DNA of 64,000 nucleotides from Piliocolobus tephrosceles (lineage: Eukaryota; Chordata; Mammalia; Primates; Cercopithecidae), in assembly GCF_002776525.5 (NCBI RefSeq), contig NC_045444.1:25590526-25654525 (forward strand), given 5' to 3'. The position numbers were made by a program, and so were the translations under genes. The notes below the pieces were generated by a model. That model saw only the letters and a list, made by a program, of their open reading frames with translations, had not been told where the DNA came from and searched no databases. Below are positions 25,206 through 37,502 of the stretch, piece after piece (position 1 is the stretch's first letter; each line of letters starts with the position of its first letter).

Positions 25206-25590
25206 GATTCTTAATATAAATGGAATTATGTAGTATTTAGTCTTCTCTATCTAGCTGATTTAATTTAGCATAATGTCTTCCATGTTCATCTATGTTATAG
25301 TCAATGGCACAATTTCCTTCTTTTCTAAGTCTGAATAATATTACATTATGTATATATACTACATTTTCTTTATCCATTTATCTGTTTATGGACATTTTGG
25401 TTGTTTCTATGCTTTGGCTACTGTGAATAATGCTACAGTGAACATGGGAGTGCAGACATCTCTTTGAGTTTTTATTTCAGTTCTTCTAGGTACATAATCA
25501 GTGTGGGATTGCTACACCATATGGTAGTTGGTTCTAGTCTTTGAGGAGTCTCCATGTTGTCTTTCATATGACTGCATAAGTTCTCTAATG
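25206..25590 (-). repeat. L1 fragment, opposite orientation
   Basis: Read on the minus strand this is L1 ORF2 end plus 3' UTR. On the plus strand the telling phrases are 'ctactgtgaataatgctaca', 'gtgaacatgggagtgcagac' and 'gggattgctacaccatatgg'. It covers L1 positions overlapping those of the sense fragment just before it. Confidence 0.88.
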
Positions 25591-26040
25591 GAAAATGTGG
25601 ACAACATGCAACATCAGATGGGTAATGAAAACAGAGATGAAAATTCCAAGAGGAATCAAAAGGAAATGCTGAGCATCAAAAATAATGTAACTAAATTGAA
25701 GAATGCTTTGATGGGCTTATCAGTAAAATGAAAAGGAAAGTCAAGGAAAGAATTAGTGAGCTTAAGGAGAGTTAACAGAAACTTCTCAAACTGAAGCACA
25801 AAGAAGACAAAATATTTTTAAAAACTAGAACAGATTATCCAAGAAACATGGGATAATAACAAGAAGTTTATTATATGTATGATGCATACCAGAAGGAGAA
25901 GAAAGAGAAAAGAATACAAAATAAGTACTTGAAGTGAAAATGGCTGAGAATTTTTGAAAATCAATAACAGACGCAAAAGCACAGATCCAGGAAGCTCAGA
26001 GAACACCAAGCAGGTATAAATAAATTTACCTCTAGGCATA
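25591..26040 (+). repeat. Old L1 ORF1 region, part 1
   Basis: Matches L1 ORF1: 'caacatcagatgggtaatg', 'aaatggctgagaatttttga', 'cacagatccaggaagctcag', 'agaacaccaagcaggtataa'. It is cut by the THE1/MST provirus and resumes at 28395. Confidence 0.85.
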
Positions 26041-28394
26041 TATATTAGTCTGCTCTCATGCTACTAATAAAGACACACCTGAAACTGGATAATTTATAAA
26101 GGAAAGAGGTTTAATAGACTCATAGTTCCACATGGCTGGGTAGGCCTCACAATCATGATGGAAAATGAAGGAAGACCAAAGGGATGTCATACATGGCAGC
26201 AGGCAAGAGAGCTTGTGCAGGGGAGCTCCCATTTATAAAACCATCAGATCTCATGAGATCTATTCACTATCATGAGATCAGCGTGGGAGAAACTGCCCCC
26301 ATGATTCAATTATCTCCACCTGACCCCACCATTGACACATGGGGATTATTAAAATTCAAGGTGAGATCTGGGTGGGGACACAGTCATAACATATCATTCC
26401 ACCCCTGGCTACTCCCAAATCCCATCTTCTCATATTTCAAAACAAATTATACCTTCCCAACAGTCCCTCAAAGTCCTAAATCATTTTGGCATTAACTCAA
26501 AAGGCCATAGTCCAAAGTTTCATCTGAGACAAAGCAAGTCTGTTTCACCTACAAGTCTATAAAATCAAAATCAAGTTAGTTACTTCCTAGATACAATGGG
26601 GTATAGGCATTGGGTAAATACAGCCATTCCAAATGAGAGAAATTGGCCAAAATGAAGGAGCTACAGGCCCCATGCAAGTCTGAAATCCAGACAGGCAGTC
26701 AAATCTTAAAGCACCAAAAGAATCTCCTTTGACTCCATGTCTGACATCCATGTCACGCTGCTGCAACAGGTGGGTTTTCATGGTCTTGCGCACCTCTGCC
26801 CCTGTGGCTTTGCAGGGTATAGCTCCTGTGGCTGCTTTCACAGGCTGGTGTTGAGTGCCTGTGGCTTTTCTAGGTGCACAGTACAAGCTGCTGGTTGATC
26901 TATCATTCTGGAGTCTTGAGGATGGTGGCCTTTTCCTCACAGCTCAACTAGGCACTGCCCCAGTGGGGACTCTGTGTGGGGGCTCCAACCCCACATTTCC
27001 TTTCCACACAGCCCTAGATCTGGACTCTGTCTCCACCCAGATCTCACCTTGAATTTTAATAATCCCCATGTGTCAAGGGCTAGGCCAGGTGTAGATATGA
27101 GGGCTCTGTCTCTGCAGCACACCTCTGCCTGGATATGCAGGCATTTCCATACATCTTCTGAAATCTAGGCAGGAGTTCCTAAACCTCAGTTCTTGACTTC
27201 CATGCACCCACAGACTCAACACCATGTGAAAGCTGCCAAGGTTTGGGGATTACACCCTCTGAAGCAATGACTTGAGTTGTACCTTGACTTATTTTAGCCA
27301 TGGGTGGAATGCAGGGCAACAAGTCCCAAGACTGCACAAAGCAACAAGGCCCTAGGTCCAGCCCAGAAACCCATTTTTTTCTCCTCCTAGTCCTCCAGGC
27401 CTGTGATGGGAGGGGCTGTCATGAAGACCTCTGACATACCCTGGAGACATTTTCCTCCTTGTCTTTGTAATTAACATTTGACTCTGTTACTTATGCAAAT
27501 TTCTGCAGCTGGCTTGAATTACTCCCTAGAAAATGGGGTTCTTTCTATCACTTTGTCAGCTGCAAATTTCCCAAACTTTTATGCTCTGCTTCCTCTTGAA
27601 TGCTTTGCTGTTTAGAAATTTCATTGGCCAGATACCCTAAATCCTCTCTCTCAAGTTCAAAGTTCCACAAATCTCTAGGGAAGGGAAAAAATTGCCGTCT
27701 GTTTCTTTGTTAAAACATAATAATAGTCACCTTTGCTCCAGTTCCCAATAAGTTTCTCATATCCATCTAAGATCAACTCAACCTGGACTTTATTGTTCAT
27801 ATCATTATTAGCATATTGTTCCACATTCAACAAGTATCTAGGAAGTTCCAAACTTTTCCACATCTTCCTGTCTTCTGAGCTGTCCAAGTCTCTAGGAAGT
27901 TCCAAATTTTCCCACATTTTCCTGTCTTCTTCTATGCCCTCCAAACTGTTCCAATCTCTGCCTGTTACCCAGTTCCAAAGTTGGTTCCACATTTTTGGGT
28001 ATCCTTACAGCAGCACCGTACTCTACCAGTAACAATTTATAGTATTAGTCTCTTCTCGTGTTGCTAATAAAGACATACCTGAGACTGGGTAATTTATGAA
28101 GGAAAGAGGTTTGATGAACTCACAGTTTCACATGACTGGGGAGGCCTCACAATCATGGCAGAAGATGAAAGAAGAGCAAACGGACATTTTACATGGGCAG
28201 CCAAGAGAGCCTGTGCAAGGGAACTCCCCTTTATAAAACCATCAGATCTCATGGGACTCACTCATTACCAGGAGAACAGTATGGGGGAAACTGGCCCCAT
28301 GATTCAAATATCTCCACTGGGCCCTGCCCTTGACATGTGAGGATTATTACAATTCAAGGTGAGATTTGGGTGGGGACACAGTCAAACCGTATAA
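26041..28394 (-). mobile_element. Complete THE1/MST (MaLR) provirus
   Basis: Two LTRs (26041-26396 and 28041-28394), both on the minus strand, flank about 1.64 kb of MaLR internal sequence. The 5-bp target-site repeat 'gcata' is exact at 26036-26040 and 28395-28399. LTR termini on the plus strand read 'tattagtctg...' to '...catatca' or equivalent. The interior carries short frames only. It contains an imperfect repeat of 'ctaggaagttccaaa' at 27839 and 27893. This is a class III, non-autonomous element with no intact gene. Confidence 0.95.
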
Positions 28395-28643
28395 GCATAT
28401 TATATTTAAACTGAAGAAAAATCAAAGACAAAAAGAAAAACCTTAAAAAGAAGCCAGATTGAGGGTAGAAGGTGGAAGGTACGTTACCTACAGAGTAACA
28501 AGGAAAAGAGGACTTTTCTTCAGATACCATGCAAGTAAGAAGAGAATGGAGTGAAATATTAAAGTGTTGAAAAAAAAAATGAACAGACAAATAAAAACAA
28601 CCTAGAATTCTGAATCCAGTAAAATTATCCTTCTAAAGTGAAC
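28395..28643 (+). repeat. Old L1 ORF1 region, part 2
   Basis: Continues the L1 after the provirus: 'gcaagtaagaagagaatgga', 'aacctagaattctgaatcca' and 'aaattatccttctaaagtga' are L1 ORF1 3' sequences. Confidence 0.85.
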
Positions 28644-28771
28644 GGGAGTCAGACATGGTTGTATGTGATTGTAGTCCCAGGTGTTCGAGAGATTAAGGCA
28701 GGAGGATCAATTCTTTGGGCTCAGGAGGGCAAGCCTGGGCAGTATTATGAGGCCCCATCTCAAATAAATTA
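28644..28771 (+). repeat. FLAM (free left Alu monomer)
   Basis: Single 7SL-derived monomer: 'attgtagtcccaggtgttcg', 'ggcaggaggatcaattcttt', 'agcctgggcagtattatgag', then 'ccccatctcaaataaatta'. There is no right monomer. Confidence 0.8.
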
Positions 28772-28900
28772 CAGATAGATGACAAGTAGATTAGATAGAT
28801 ACATACATACATACAAACATACATACATACATATATGAAGAGATATATAGACACATAGATACACACATAGACAAAACAGATAGCTGGCTAGCTAAATAGA
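28772..28900 (+). repeat. (GATA)n/(CATA)n tail microsatellite
   Basis: Degenerate GATA, CATA and TAGA tetranucleotides extend directly from the FLAM tail before L1 sequence resumes, as if the A-tail had expanded. Confidence 0.8.
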
Positions 28901-28915
28901 AAGTTAGTCAGATGT

Positions 28916-29335
28916 AAAAATAAGCGAAGGAGAAATTAAGACTTTGCCAAATAAAAATAGAGCCAATTTGTCACCAGTAGATCTGACTTGCAAGAGACAT
29001 TAAAAGTTCTTCAAAGAAAAATGTCATAGGTCAGGAACTGAGATCTGTGTACAAAATAGAAGAGTATTAGAAAAAGAGTAAGTGAAGATTAAATAAAAAT
29101 TTTTATTTTTCTTACTCTTGATTGAAAAGATGTTTGTTTAAAATAATAATGAATGTATTAGGTGGTTATAGCTATGGATAAATGAAATGCAAGGCAGCAA
29201 TATAATAAGGGATAGGAATGAGGAATTAGGAATACTGTTACAAGGTGCCTGCACTAGTAGGGTATTCAGTACAGTATTATCTGCTAGTCCCACAGATTAG
29301 TTGTAAATTTGTATTGCAACTTTAGGCAACAACTA
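28916..29335 (+). repeat. Old L1, part 3
   Basis: Starts with 'taagcgaaggagaaattaag', near-duplicate of the L1 sequence just before the FLAM ('aagtgaacgggag'), then follows L1 intergenic sequence between ORF1 and ORF2. Confidence 0.7.
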
Positions 29336-29905
29336 AAAAAACTGAAAGCCCCAGGTAAAGAGTGAGAACATCTTCCTCTTTCTTCCTCCAGCAACTTTGT
29401 CTAACTTACTTTTCTGTATCCAGATTCAGTCACCAGATCTCCCAGACTTGGTTTCGGCACATTGGCAGGAAAGACATACACTGCAATTTTCAATAATTAC
29501 AGAAGAATGAGAAGAAAGCTGAACCATGAAATTTCAAAGATGCAATATGCTCTTTATTTTGGTTTAATCAGAGTGGGAAAAAAACAGAAATATAAAAAAA
29601 ACATATCCAAAGAGCAGAGCAGGATGTTTGGGTTTTGTACACCACATTGTTCAAAAAAGTCCTTGACTTAGAACAGACTATTCTGAAATGTGAATATGCA
29701 ACCTAGAGGTTTTTTATCTCAGATGAATCTTGCTAATTAATCATAAGTGCATGCCTGCCTACCATTTTCAATAATAGCTACAAGAAAATTAGTGTGTTTA
29801 AAAGTATGGGTGCACTGGTAGATGAAGAAATCAGTAATTATTTTGTACACTTTTTTTTTTTTGTCATTATATGCACATTCTTTCATCATTTAAGTCATGT
29901 CTCTA
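29336..29905. other. Unassigned sequence
   Basis: No family or gene recognised. Confidence 0.4.
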
Positions 29906-29910
29906 TGAGC

Positions 29911-30207
29911 TTTTTTTTTGAGTTGGAATCGCGCTCTGTCGCCCAGGCTAGGGTGCAGTGGCTGGATCTAGGCTCACTGCAAGCTCTGCCTCCCAGGTTT
30001 ACACCATTCTCCTGCCTCAGCCTCCCGAGTAGCTGGGACTACAGGCGCCCGCCACCTCGCCAGGCTAGTTTTTTGTATTTTTTAGTAGAGACAGGGTTTC
30101 ATCGTGCACCGTGTTAGCCAGGATGGTCTCGATCTCCTGACCTCGTGATCCGCCCGTCTCAGCCTCCCAAAGTGCTGGGATTAGAGGCTTGAGCCACCGC
30201 GCCCGGC
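29911..30207 (-). repeat. AluY of Old World monkey type
   Basis: Reverse-complement Alu with 'gtggctggatc', 'aggtttacaccattc' and 'ggctagttttttg', changes I associate with cercopithecine AluY. A 7-base duplication occurs inside ('catcgtgcaccgtg'). Target-site repeat 'ctctatgagcttt' at 29901-29913 and 30208-30220. Confidence 0.95.
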
Positions 30208-30220
30208 CTCTATGAGCTTT

Positions 30221-30875
30221 AAAGCAAAATTATGAAAAACTAAAATAGAAGATTTAAACTGTAAATTGGTTTAAATCAACAACAATAAAATCTATCCATT
30301 TCAGATGAATGCGGCTACAAAGTGTAGAAAAATAAATAGGTATAGACTTAAAGAAATTGTGTGGTCATAATTTATTTCTTTTTCTAGCCAAACCAAATAT
30401 GAGTTGGACTGATTCACACGTTTTATGCTATTGGTATTGAAATGAGTATTTCAATTATCATTTCCTGCAATCTCTAATCAGAAATCCAATCTGTTCTTTT
30501 AGAAAAAGCTCCTAGCTTAAAAAAATTTAATCTCTGCAAAACTGTTTTACACTCACATTGTTTTCTTTAATAGCCCCATTCTCTTAACTGCTAAAGTTTT
30601 ATGTGTATTTATGTAAGGCATGGAGTGTGTTATGCATTATGCATCCTGCTGTTAGCTTCAGGGGGAACGGGGCAGTGCTCTGTGAATGCAAGGGCATCTA
30701 TTAAAAGTTTATGGATGACTCTGCATCTTTTCTCCAAATTAGTAATGATTTTTCAAGCTGAAAAAAGTAGATCCTGATGTGAGAAGAGAAAACATGAAAG
30801 GACAAAAATAAAAATATTTCTGTTCCAAAATATATCACCATTTATTTTATCATGAATTTGAGATTTTATTTCAGT
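30221..30875. other. Unassigned AT-rich sequence
   Basis: Nothing recognised. Confidence 0.4.
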
Positions 30876-30879
30876 CAGG

Positions 30880-31426
30880 ATCCAAGTATCATTTCCCAGG
30901 GCCCACAAAGTAAACTTCATAAAGTGCATCACCCCTCTCTTCCCACCCCTCTGGTGTGAGGTATCATCATATCTCCTGCACAGACCTTCTACTTTATCTT
31001 CCTGCTTCTGCCCTTCCCTGTAGTCTACCCTAAACACTGTGGCCAGAGTAGTTATTTTTAACATGCAAGAATTTAGGGAGACCATGGGATCTCTGCTCAG
31101 CATCCTCCATTCCTCCCTAAATTCTCAAAAATCTCCCTAAACCTTCTCAAACCTTCCCAAGAGTTTCCAAAGGTCTTCAAGGCCCTCTGTATCCTGCACA
31201 CCTCTTTCTTCTCCCTCTGACTTTTGTGTTATTCGTTTCCTCTCTCACACTGCTCCTGCCACTATAGCTACTGCTTTCTCTAGAAGACACTAGGCACACT
31301 CCTGCCTATCCCTTCTGCTGAGAAAGCTCCTTATGCCAAACCCAGCATGGCTAACTTCTTCACCTCTTTTAGATATTTGCACAGGCGTCACCATCCCCAG
31401 GATGCTACCTTGAATACTTAAAGTAG
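30880..31426 (+). repeat. LINE-2 3' region, part 1
   Basis: Diverged L2 with 'caaggccctctgtatcctgc', 'cactgctcctgccactatag', 'ctttagatatttgcacaggc' (with one change). Interrupted by the LTR at 31427. A 116-codon minus-strand frame across it is not a gene. Confidence 0.7.
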
Positions 31427-31841
31427 TGATATAGTTTGGATGTTTTTTCTCCTCTAAATCTCATATTCAAATGTAATCCCCAATGTTGGAAGTGGACCTG
31501 GTGGGAGGTGTTTACATCATGGGGGCCAATCCTTCATAAACGGTCTGGTGCCATTCTCACAGTAATGAGTTATTTCTCCCTCTATGAGTTCAGGTGGCAT
31601 CTGGTTGTTTAAAAGAGCCTAGGACTTCCTCATCTCTGTCTTGCTCCTGTTGTCACCATGTAGCCACCTGCACCCCCTTCACCTTCTGCTATGATTGTGA
31701 GCTCCCTGAGGCCTCACCAGAAGCAGATGCCAGTACCAGACTTTCTGCACAGCTTGTATAACAGTGAGTCAAAATAAACACCTCTTTGTAAATTACCCAG
31801 CCTCTGGTATATCTCTATAGCAATGCAAGAACTGACTAACA
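31427..31841 (+). mobile_element. MLT1A/MST-type solo LTR
   Basis: Starts 'tgatatagtttggatg' and ends 'gaactgactaaca'. Interior phrases 'ggtgggaggtgtttacatca', 'ctggttgtttaaaag', 'gaagcagatgcc' and 'taaattacccagcctc' follow MLT1A. No internal region follows, so it is a solo LTR. Confidence 0.88.
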
Positions 31842-32080
31842 GAAGTCACTCAACCCGTATACTTACATTTTGGGTCCTCCTACTCCGTTTTAATTGTCCT
31901 TGTATATTCCTTTTTGCTGTCGTTGTTGCTTTTTCCCCAGCTACAATTTAAGAACCACAAGATTAGGAAGCTTTGATCTTTGTTACCTGATATTCCCAGC
32001 ACCTAGAATACAACCCAGCAAATTTTAGTCACGGAAAATATTTGTTGAATCAAATTGCTGAAATTCTTGACACCTTCTCC
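31842..32080 (+). repeat. LINE-2 3' region, part 2
   Basis: The L2 terminus ('gatattcccagcacctagaa' and 'aatatttgttgaatcaaat') resumes after the LTR, showing that the LTR landed inside an older L2. Confidence 0.7.
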
Positions 32081-32089
32081 ACTAGTCTG

Positions 32090-33140
32090 CTCCCCAGCAC
32101 TCAATTATTTGCTATACATTTGATCCTTTACCATGTACACAGCCTTACAGGTAATAAAAAAGAAATCCTTTTAATTCCTATTGCTATATTTTTAATAAAT
32201 TATAACTTTCTGGTTGATGGCCACAATAATAGATGATGCAAGCAGTGTATTTAAAACTTTTTCCAAATGAGCAACAAAACAGAAAACTAATATAAAAACT
32301 CACATTTTATATTTCTACCCACTCCATTTCCTCTGATAAGGACCAGAGATCAACAATATTTTTAAATAGCAAAATATATCATCAGTTGAGGCTAAGAAAC
32401 TGGGCCTTTGTAAAACATGAATCAAATAGAATGGTATTGGCACAATTTTCCCTACAAAATATTTAACATTTCTATTTATACTAAAATATTGGCATTTCTT
32501 TGATTCTGAAAGAATTGTGACATTGAGTCATCTTGTCCTGCACAAGGAATCAGTCTTTCTTCACTGAAATCAATTGTCGGAGGCTGACAGTTTTGGAACA
32601 CTGGATGACAGACTGCTATCCTTTTGCTTCCTTTTGGTATGTCAGTTTTATTTTCATATATAGCTGATTGCCTGATTTTCATTTATATGCACATTGAAGA
32701 TGTTGTCATTGGTATGATGTGCAGAAAATTAAAATCTTACACATTACTCATTTGGAGTTCTAAAAATATTGAAATAAATCATCCTTGAATGTACGGGTGA
32801 TGTTGCATGGCCGATTCACCCTCTATTCACATGTAGTTGAAATAACATTTCACATTAAGAAGTATAAATCTTAGCTACTCTTCACCTATCAATCCTAGAT
32901 TTCGCCTCCTGATAAAAAGCACCCTACCTTTATTCTCTAGAAAGCAGATTCATTTTTTGTCTAATTCTGACTGGCAGTAGACTTGCAGCATGAAAAGTTG
33001 CTCTCCAAACCTCCTCAAACAAATAATAAGACATTGTTGGAGTGCAAAGTAGAGTTTGCCATGTCTTCCTTTGGTTGTCAATTTAAGCATTAATCATACC
33101 TTACATGCATTCTACGACTTCAAAGGCTTTCCCACTTTTT
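32090..33140. other. Unassigned sequence
   Basis: Nothing recognised. Confidence 0.4.
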
Positions 33141-33149
33141 ATCTTTATG

Positions 33150-33330
33150 TAACTGTATAATTGTCCTGTTGAAAACATGATGCATGTCATTCCCCAAATG
33201 TTATATAGAAAGAAACTAAAAACCAAAATGGTCAAATGATTTCCGTAAGGTCAAACTTTGAGGTAATTGTATGTTAGGGAATAAACCTGGATACCTTGAC
33301 TTTCAGCCCTGTATTTTTTATGTTAGTCAG
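33150..33330 (+). repeat. MIR fragment
   Basis: 'atttccgtaaggtcaaact' and 'ataaacctggataccttgac' fit the 3' half of MIR with heavy mutation. Confidence 0.4.
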
Positions 33331-33799
33331 TATGTTGCATGGTATACATGCAGAGTCATCCCTATGATGAAACATAAATTAAATTAGAAATCCAAAGTAC
33401 TTATTAATTCTCATCTCTTAAACATCTCCACTATTACTTATGGTTGTCCCCAGAAAGTCTTCAGGATGTGCTTACAGACAACCCTGTACTTGCCTTTCCT
33501 AGGAGCTCTTCTGCCAGGCTGTACTGGCTTGTCCCAGGTTCACTGAGTCAAACACCACCTCACGTGTGTGTCAGCTAATTCTTCTTTAAAAAATAATTGT
33601 TTCACTGAGCCTGCTCTCTCCCAAAGCCCAACCAACATCCTGCTACTTCCTGTTGATCCTAACGGAAAATGATCTCTGAAGAAATGGGGAGAATGGCCTC
33701 TTCTCCATGAGATTCTTTCCTGATTCACGGTATCGGACTGGGAACAGAAGTTTCACTATCTTCCTCCTTTTCCCAGTCTCTATTTTCTCCTAATCATAG

Positions 33800-33900
33800 C
33801 AGATGAAAAGATGTACAACATCATTAATTACTAGGACAATGCAAGTTAACACCACAATGAAATGTCTCCTCACATCCATTAGGGTATATATTCTACGACA
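33800..33900 (+). repeat. L1 ORF2 scrap
   Basis: 'aagttaacaccacaatgaaa' and 'tcacatccattagggtatat' match the conserved L1 ORF2 segment. Confidence 0.55.
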
Positions 33901-33998
33901 GTATTCCACGACATTTGGACTTTCGTACTCTGACCAGAAAAGCAACTTTTCTGTACTTTGAAGATTTACAATATCTATATAATATTATTAAATATGTA

Positions 33999-34429
33999 CA
34001 GTTGATCCTTGAGCAACATGTGAGTTAGCAGTGCCAATCTCCTACACAGTTGAAAATCCATATATGTTTTGACTTCCCAATAATTTAATAACTTATAGTA
34101 TACTGTTACTGGAGGAAGGCTTAACCTAAAAAGTCAGTTAACACGTATTTTGTATAATAGATGTATTACATACCATATTCTTAAAATAATCTACAGAAAA
34201 GAAAACGTTATTAAGAAAATCATAAGGAAGAGAAAATGTATGTACTATTCGTTAAGCAGAAGTGGATCATCATAGAACTCATCATCCTCAGCATCTTCAC
34301 ACTGAGTATGCTGAGGAGGAGGTGAAAAAAGAAGGGTTAGTCTTGATGTCTCAGGAGTGGGCGAAACAGAAGGAAATTCAAGTATAAGTGGACCTAGGAA
34401 GCTCAGTGGGTTTGTTCAAGGGTGAACTG
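33999..34429 (-). mobile_element. Tigger/pogo-type MITE
   Basis: Terminal inverted repeats 'cagttgatccttgagc' and 'ttcaagggtgaactg' (inverse), each flanked by TA (33997-33998 and 34430-34431), the target duplication of pogo-class elements. An internal stretch 'atcatcatagaactcatcat' and 'gctgaggaggaggtg' is an acidic-coding remnant on the minus strand. No transposase remains. Confidence 0.85.
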
Positions 34430-34714
34430 TATTTGAAATTTGTTTTTCATACTATATACCTTATGATTTTCATGTTTGTCCATGTTTGAGATATCTCATT
34501 TATTGCATATTAGAATATGAGATACAAGCATCTTCAACATTATTATTTTGCCAAATTGTATTTTGTAGTAGTTATAACTTAGTAATTACTGCAAAGTTGA
34601 AAGTATAATTACTGCAAATTATAACTACTACCAGTAGTCATAAATACCACTACTATCACATAATCGTTACAACTCACAATCTCATGTTGCTCATGAGTAA
34701 TATGTAAATATGCT

Positions 34715-34900
34715 TATTTCCCTGCACCCTTACCAGCAACTGACATTATTGAATTAATTTTTTGTCCAATCTGATAGGTGAGAAATTGTATATCATGGTT
34801 TTAATTCACATTTCATTGATTAAGAGTGAGATGGAGAATCTTTTAATATGCATATTTACCATTTGGTTTCTTCCCATGTAAATTGCTTTAATAAATTTTC
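34715..34900 (-). repeat. Old L1 antisense 3'-region fragment
   Basis: 'caatctgataggtgagaaat', 'ttttaattcacatttcattg' and 'gagaatcttttaatatgca' are the common antisense L1M 3' segment. Confidence 0.65.
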
Positions 34901-35555
34901 AAAATCAAATCATCCTTCAAGTGCGAGATACTTTTTAGATTTTTAATACATTTCTAAATTGAATTTTCTACTATTTTATTTAGTATTACTATTTTATTTA
35001 GTATTCATGTTTATACCTGAAACTGGGACATAATTTTGTTTACCTGGATTTTTGTTTCTGGTTTTGAATTAGAATTATATTTGCATTTTGAAGGTATCTG
35101 GGAAGTGTTCTACTATAGAAGAAGATTATCTGTTTCTTGAAGGTTTCATAGAATTTCCTGCATCTGGTGGCTATTTTTGAGGATGAAGGAGTGGGGAAAT
35201 TGTGAAGTTCTTCCTCCTTTTTTTGATAATTTTACATTCTTCTAGTTTTTGTTACATTTAAAAGTATTGTTTCCATTAAATTTTGAATCGATACACAATG
35301 TATTCATAACATGCATAATTAAGAAGCATAATGTCTTCATCTTTCTCTTTCCTGTCCTTTCAGCAGTATATGATACAATTCATAAGTTCCTTTCCAAAAC
35401 TACAGGCTCCTCTGTGCTGTTTGCCCTGAGACTTCTTCATTCTGTGTAGCTTCCACTCAGGTCCTCCTCATTCATCTCACTTTTATTTACCTGGAGTTAC
35501 CCTGTAGTCAACCCTGGTGTCTCTTCAGTCCGCACTCATTTTTATTTTTTTTACA
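34901..35555. other. Unassigned sequence
   Basis: Contains a repeated phrase 'tattttatttagtatt' at 34973 and 34990. No gene. Confidence 0.4.
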
Positions 35556-35559
35556 CTCA

Positions 35560-35800
35560 TTAACTGGTGATATCATCCAGCCTCATGTTTTCATACCTGC
35601 AGCTCTGACCTCTTTCCTATATCCCAGACTCATATATCCAAGTGGCTACTTCATGTGTCCACCTAAATATTCAATAGGCATCACAGATTTAAAATGTCCA
35701 AACTTATGACCTGGTTTTACCCACTCAATTACTATTATTCTAGTCTTCTCTCATAATTAACAGCAACTCTTCCTTGATTGCAGTCTTGGGAGAAATGTTG
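35560..35800 (+). repeat. LINE-2-like fragment
   Basis: 'ctctgacctctttcctatat', 'ccaagtggctacttcatgtg', 'caataggcatcacagattta' and 'aatgtccaaacttatgacct' follow an L2 interior segment. Confidence 0.55.
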
Positions 35801-36227
35801 GGCCAGAGAACTCAGCTAAACCTTGCCTAAATTCCTGACCCACAGACACCATGGGATGATTAATGTTGATGTTTCATGTTTCTAAATTCTGGTATGTTTT
35901 CTACACCAATAAATACTACAGTCATGTACCACATAGCAATATCTGCTTAGTGATGGACTGCATATACAATGATGGTTCCATAAGATTATAATGGAGTTGA
36001 AAAATTCATATTGCCTACTAAGTTATAGTATTTTAGCACAATGCACTACTTATGTGATTGTGGTGATGCTGGTGTAAACACATCCACTGCACTGTCAGTT
36101 GTAGAAAAGTTTTTAGACATAAAATTATACTTGATGATAATAATAATTGATGAAGTTACAGGTATAGGCATTTACTCTACTGTACTTTTTGTTTTTATTT
36201 TAAAGTGTACCCCTTCTACTTACTCTA

Positions 36228-36324
<97 letters not shown>

Positions 36325-36792
36325 TAATGATAGTGATATTGAAAATAGTGATATTGATGATTCTGACTCTGTGTAGGCCTGGGCTAAGGTGTGTTTGCAT
36401 CTTAGTTTTTAATAAAGATGATTAAATGGTAAAAATGAAAAAGTGGGAAATTTTAAAAACAGATAAAAGCTCATAGAAAAGGGATATAAGAAAATAGTTT
36501 TGTACAGCTGTAAAATGTGTTTGTGTTTTAAGGTGTTATTTAAAAGTCTATATGTTTTAAAAAATTAATAGTTTATAAAGTAAAAGAGTTACAGTAGCCT
36601 AAGTAATTTATGATTAAGAAGAGAAAATTTTTATAAATCTGTGTAGACTGTGTATACAGTGTTTGTAAAGTCTATAGTCGTGTACTATAATGGCCTAGGC
36701 CATCACATTCATGTACCATTCACTCACAGACTCACTCAGAAATACTTTTCAGTTCCCTGAGCTACATTCATGGTAAGTATACAGGTGTATCC

Positions 36793-37240
36793 TTTTTTTA
36801 TCTTTTTTTTATTATTATTATACTTTAAGTTCTAGGGTACATGTGCATAACGTGCAAGTTTGTTACATATGTATACTTGTGCCATATTGGTGTGCTGCAC
36901 CCATCAACTCGTCAGCACCCATCAATTCATCATTTATATCAGGTATAACTCCCCAATGCAATCCCTCCTCCCTCCCCCCTCCCCATGATAGGCTCCTGTG
37001 TGTGATGTTCCCCTTCCCGACTCCAAGTGAACTCATTGTTCAGTTCCCACCTATGAGTGAGAACATGCGGTGTTTGGTTTTCTCTTCTTGTGATAGTTTG
37101 CTAAGAATGATGGTTTCCAGCTGCATCCATGTCCCTACAAAGGACGCAAACTCATCCTTTTTTATGGCTGCATAGTATTTCATGGTGTATATGTGCCACA
37201 TTTTCTTAATCCAGTCTGTCACTGATGGACATTTGGGTTG
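36793..37240 (-). repeat. L1PA-like 3' end, antisense
   Basis: Relatively young L1 tail: 'actttaagttctagggtaca', 'gtgagaacatgcggtgtttg', 'ctgcatccatgtccctacaa', 'atggctgcatagtatttcat'. 5'-truncated, inserted inside the Tigger element. Confidence 0.93.
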
Positions 37241-37502
37241 ATTACTGTACCTCTTCTGTATTTAGATGTGTTTCAATACAAATGCTTACCATTGTATTAC
37301 AATTATCTGCAGCATTCAGTACTGCAACATACTATATAGGTTTGTAGCCTAGGAGTATTAGGCTGTAACATATAGCTTAGGTGTATAATAGGCTGTACCA
37401 TCAAGTTTGTGTAAGGACACCCTAAGATGTTCATGCAATGATGAAATCACTTCATAAGGCATTTCTCAGAACATATCCCCATCCTTAAATGACACATGAC
37501 TG

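Noticed and set aside
28772..28900. CRISPR-like or regulatory repeat array
   Set aside because: Units are tetranucleotides without spacers, a simple microsatellite in a primate genome.
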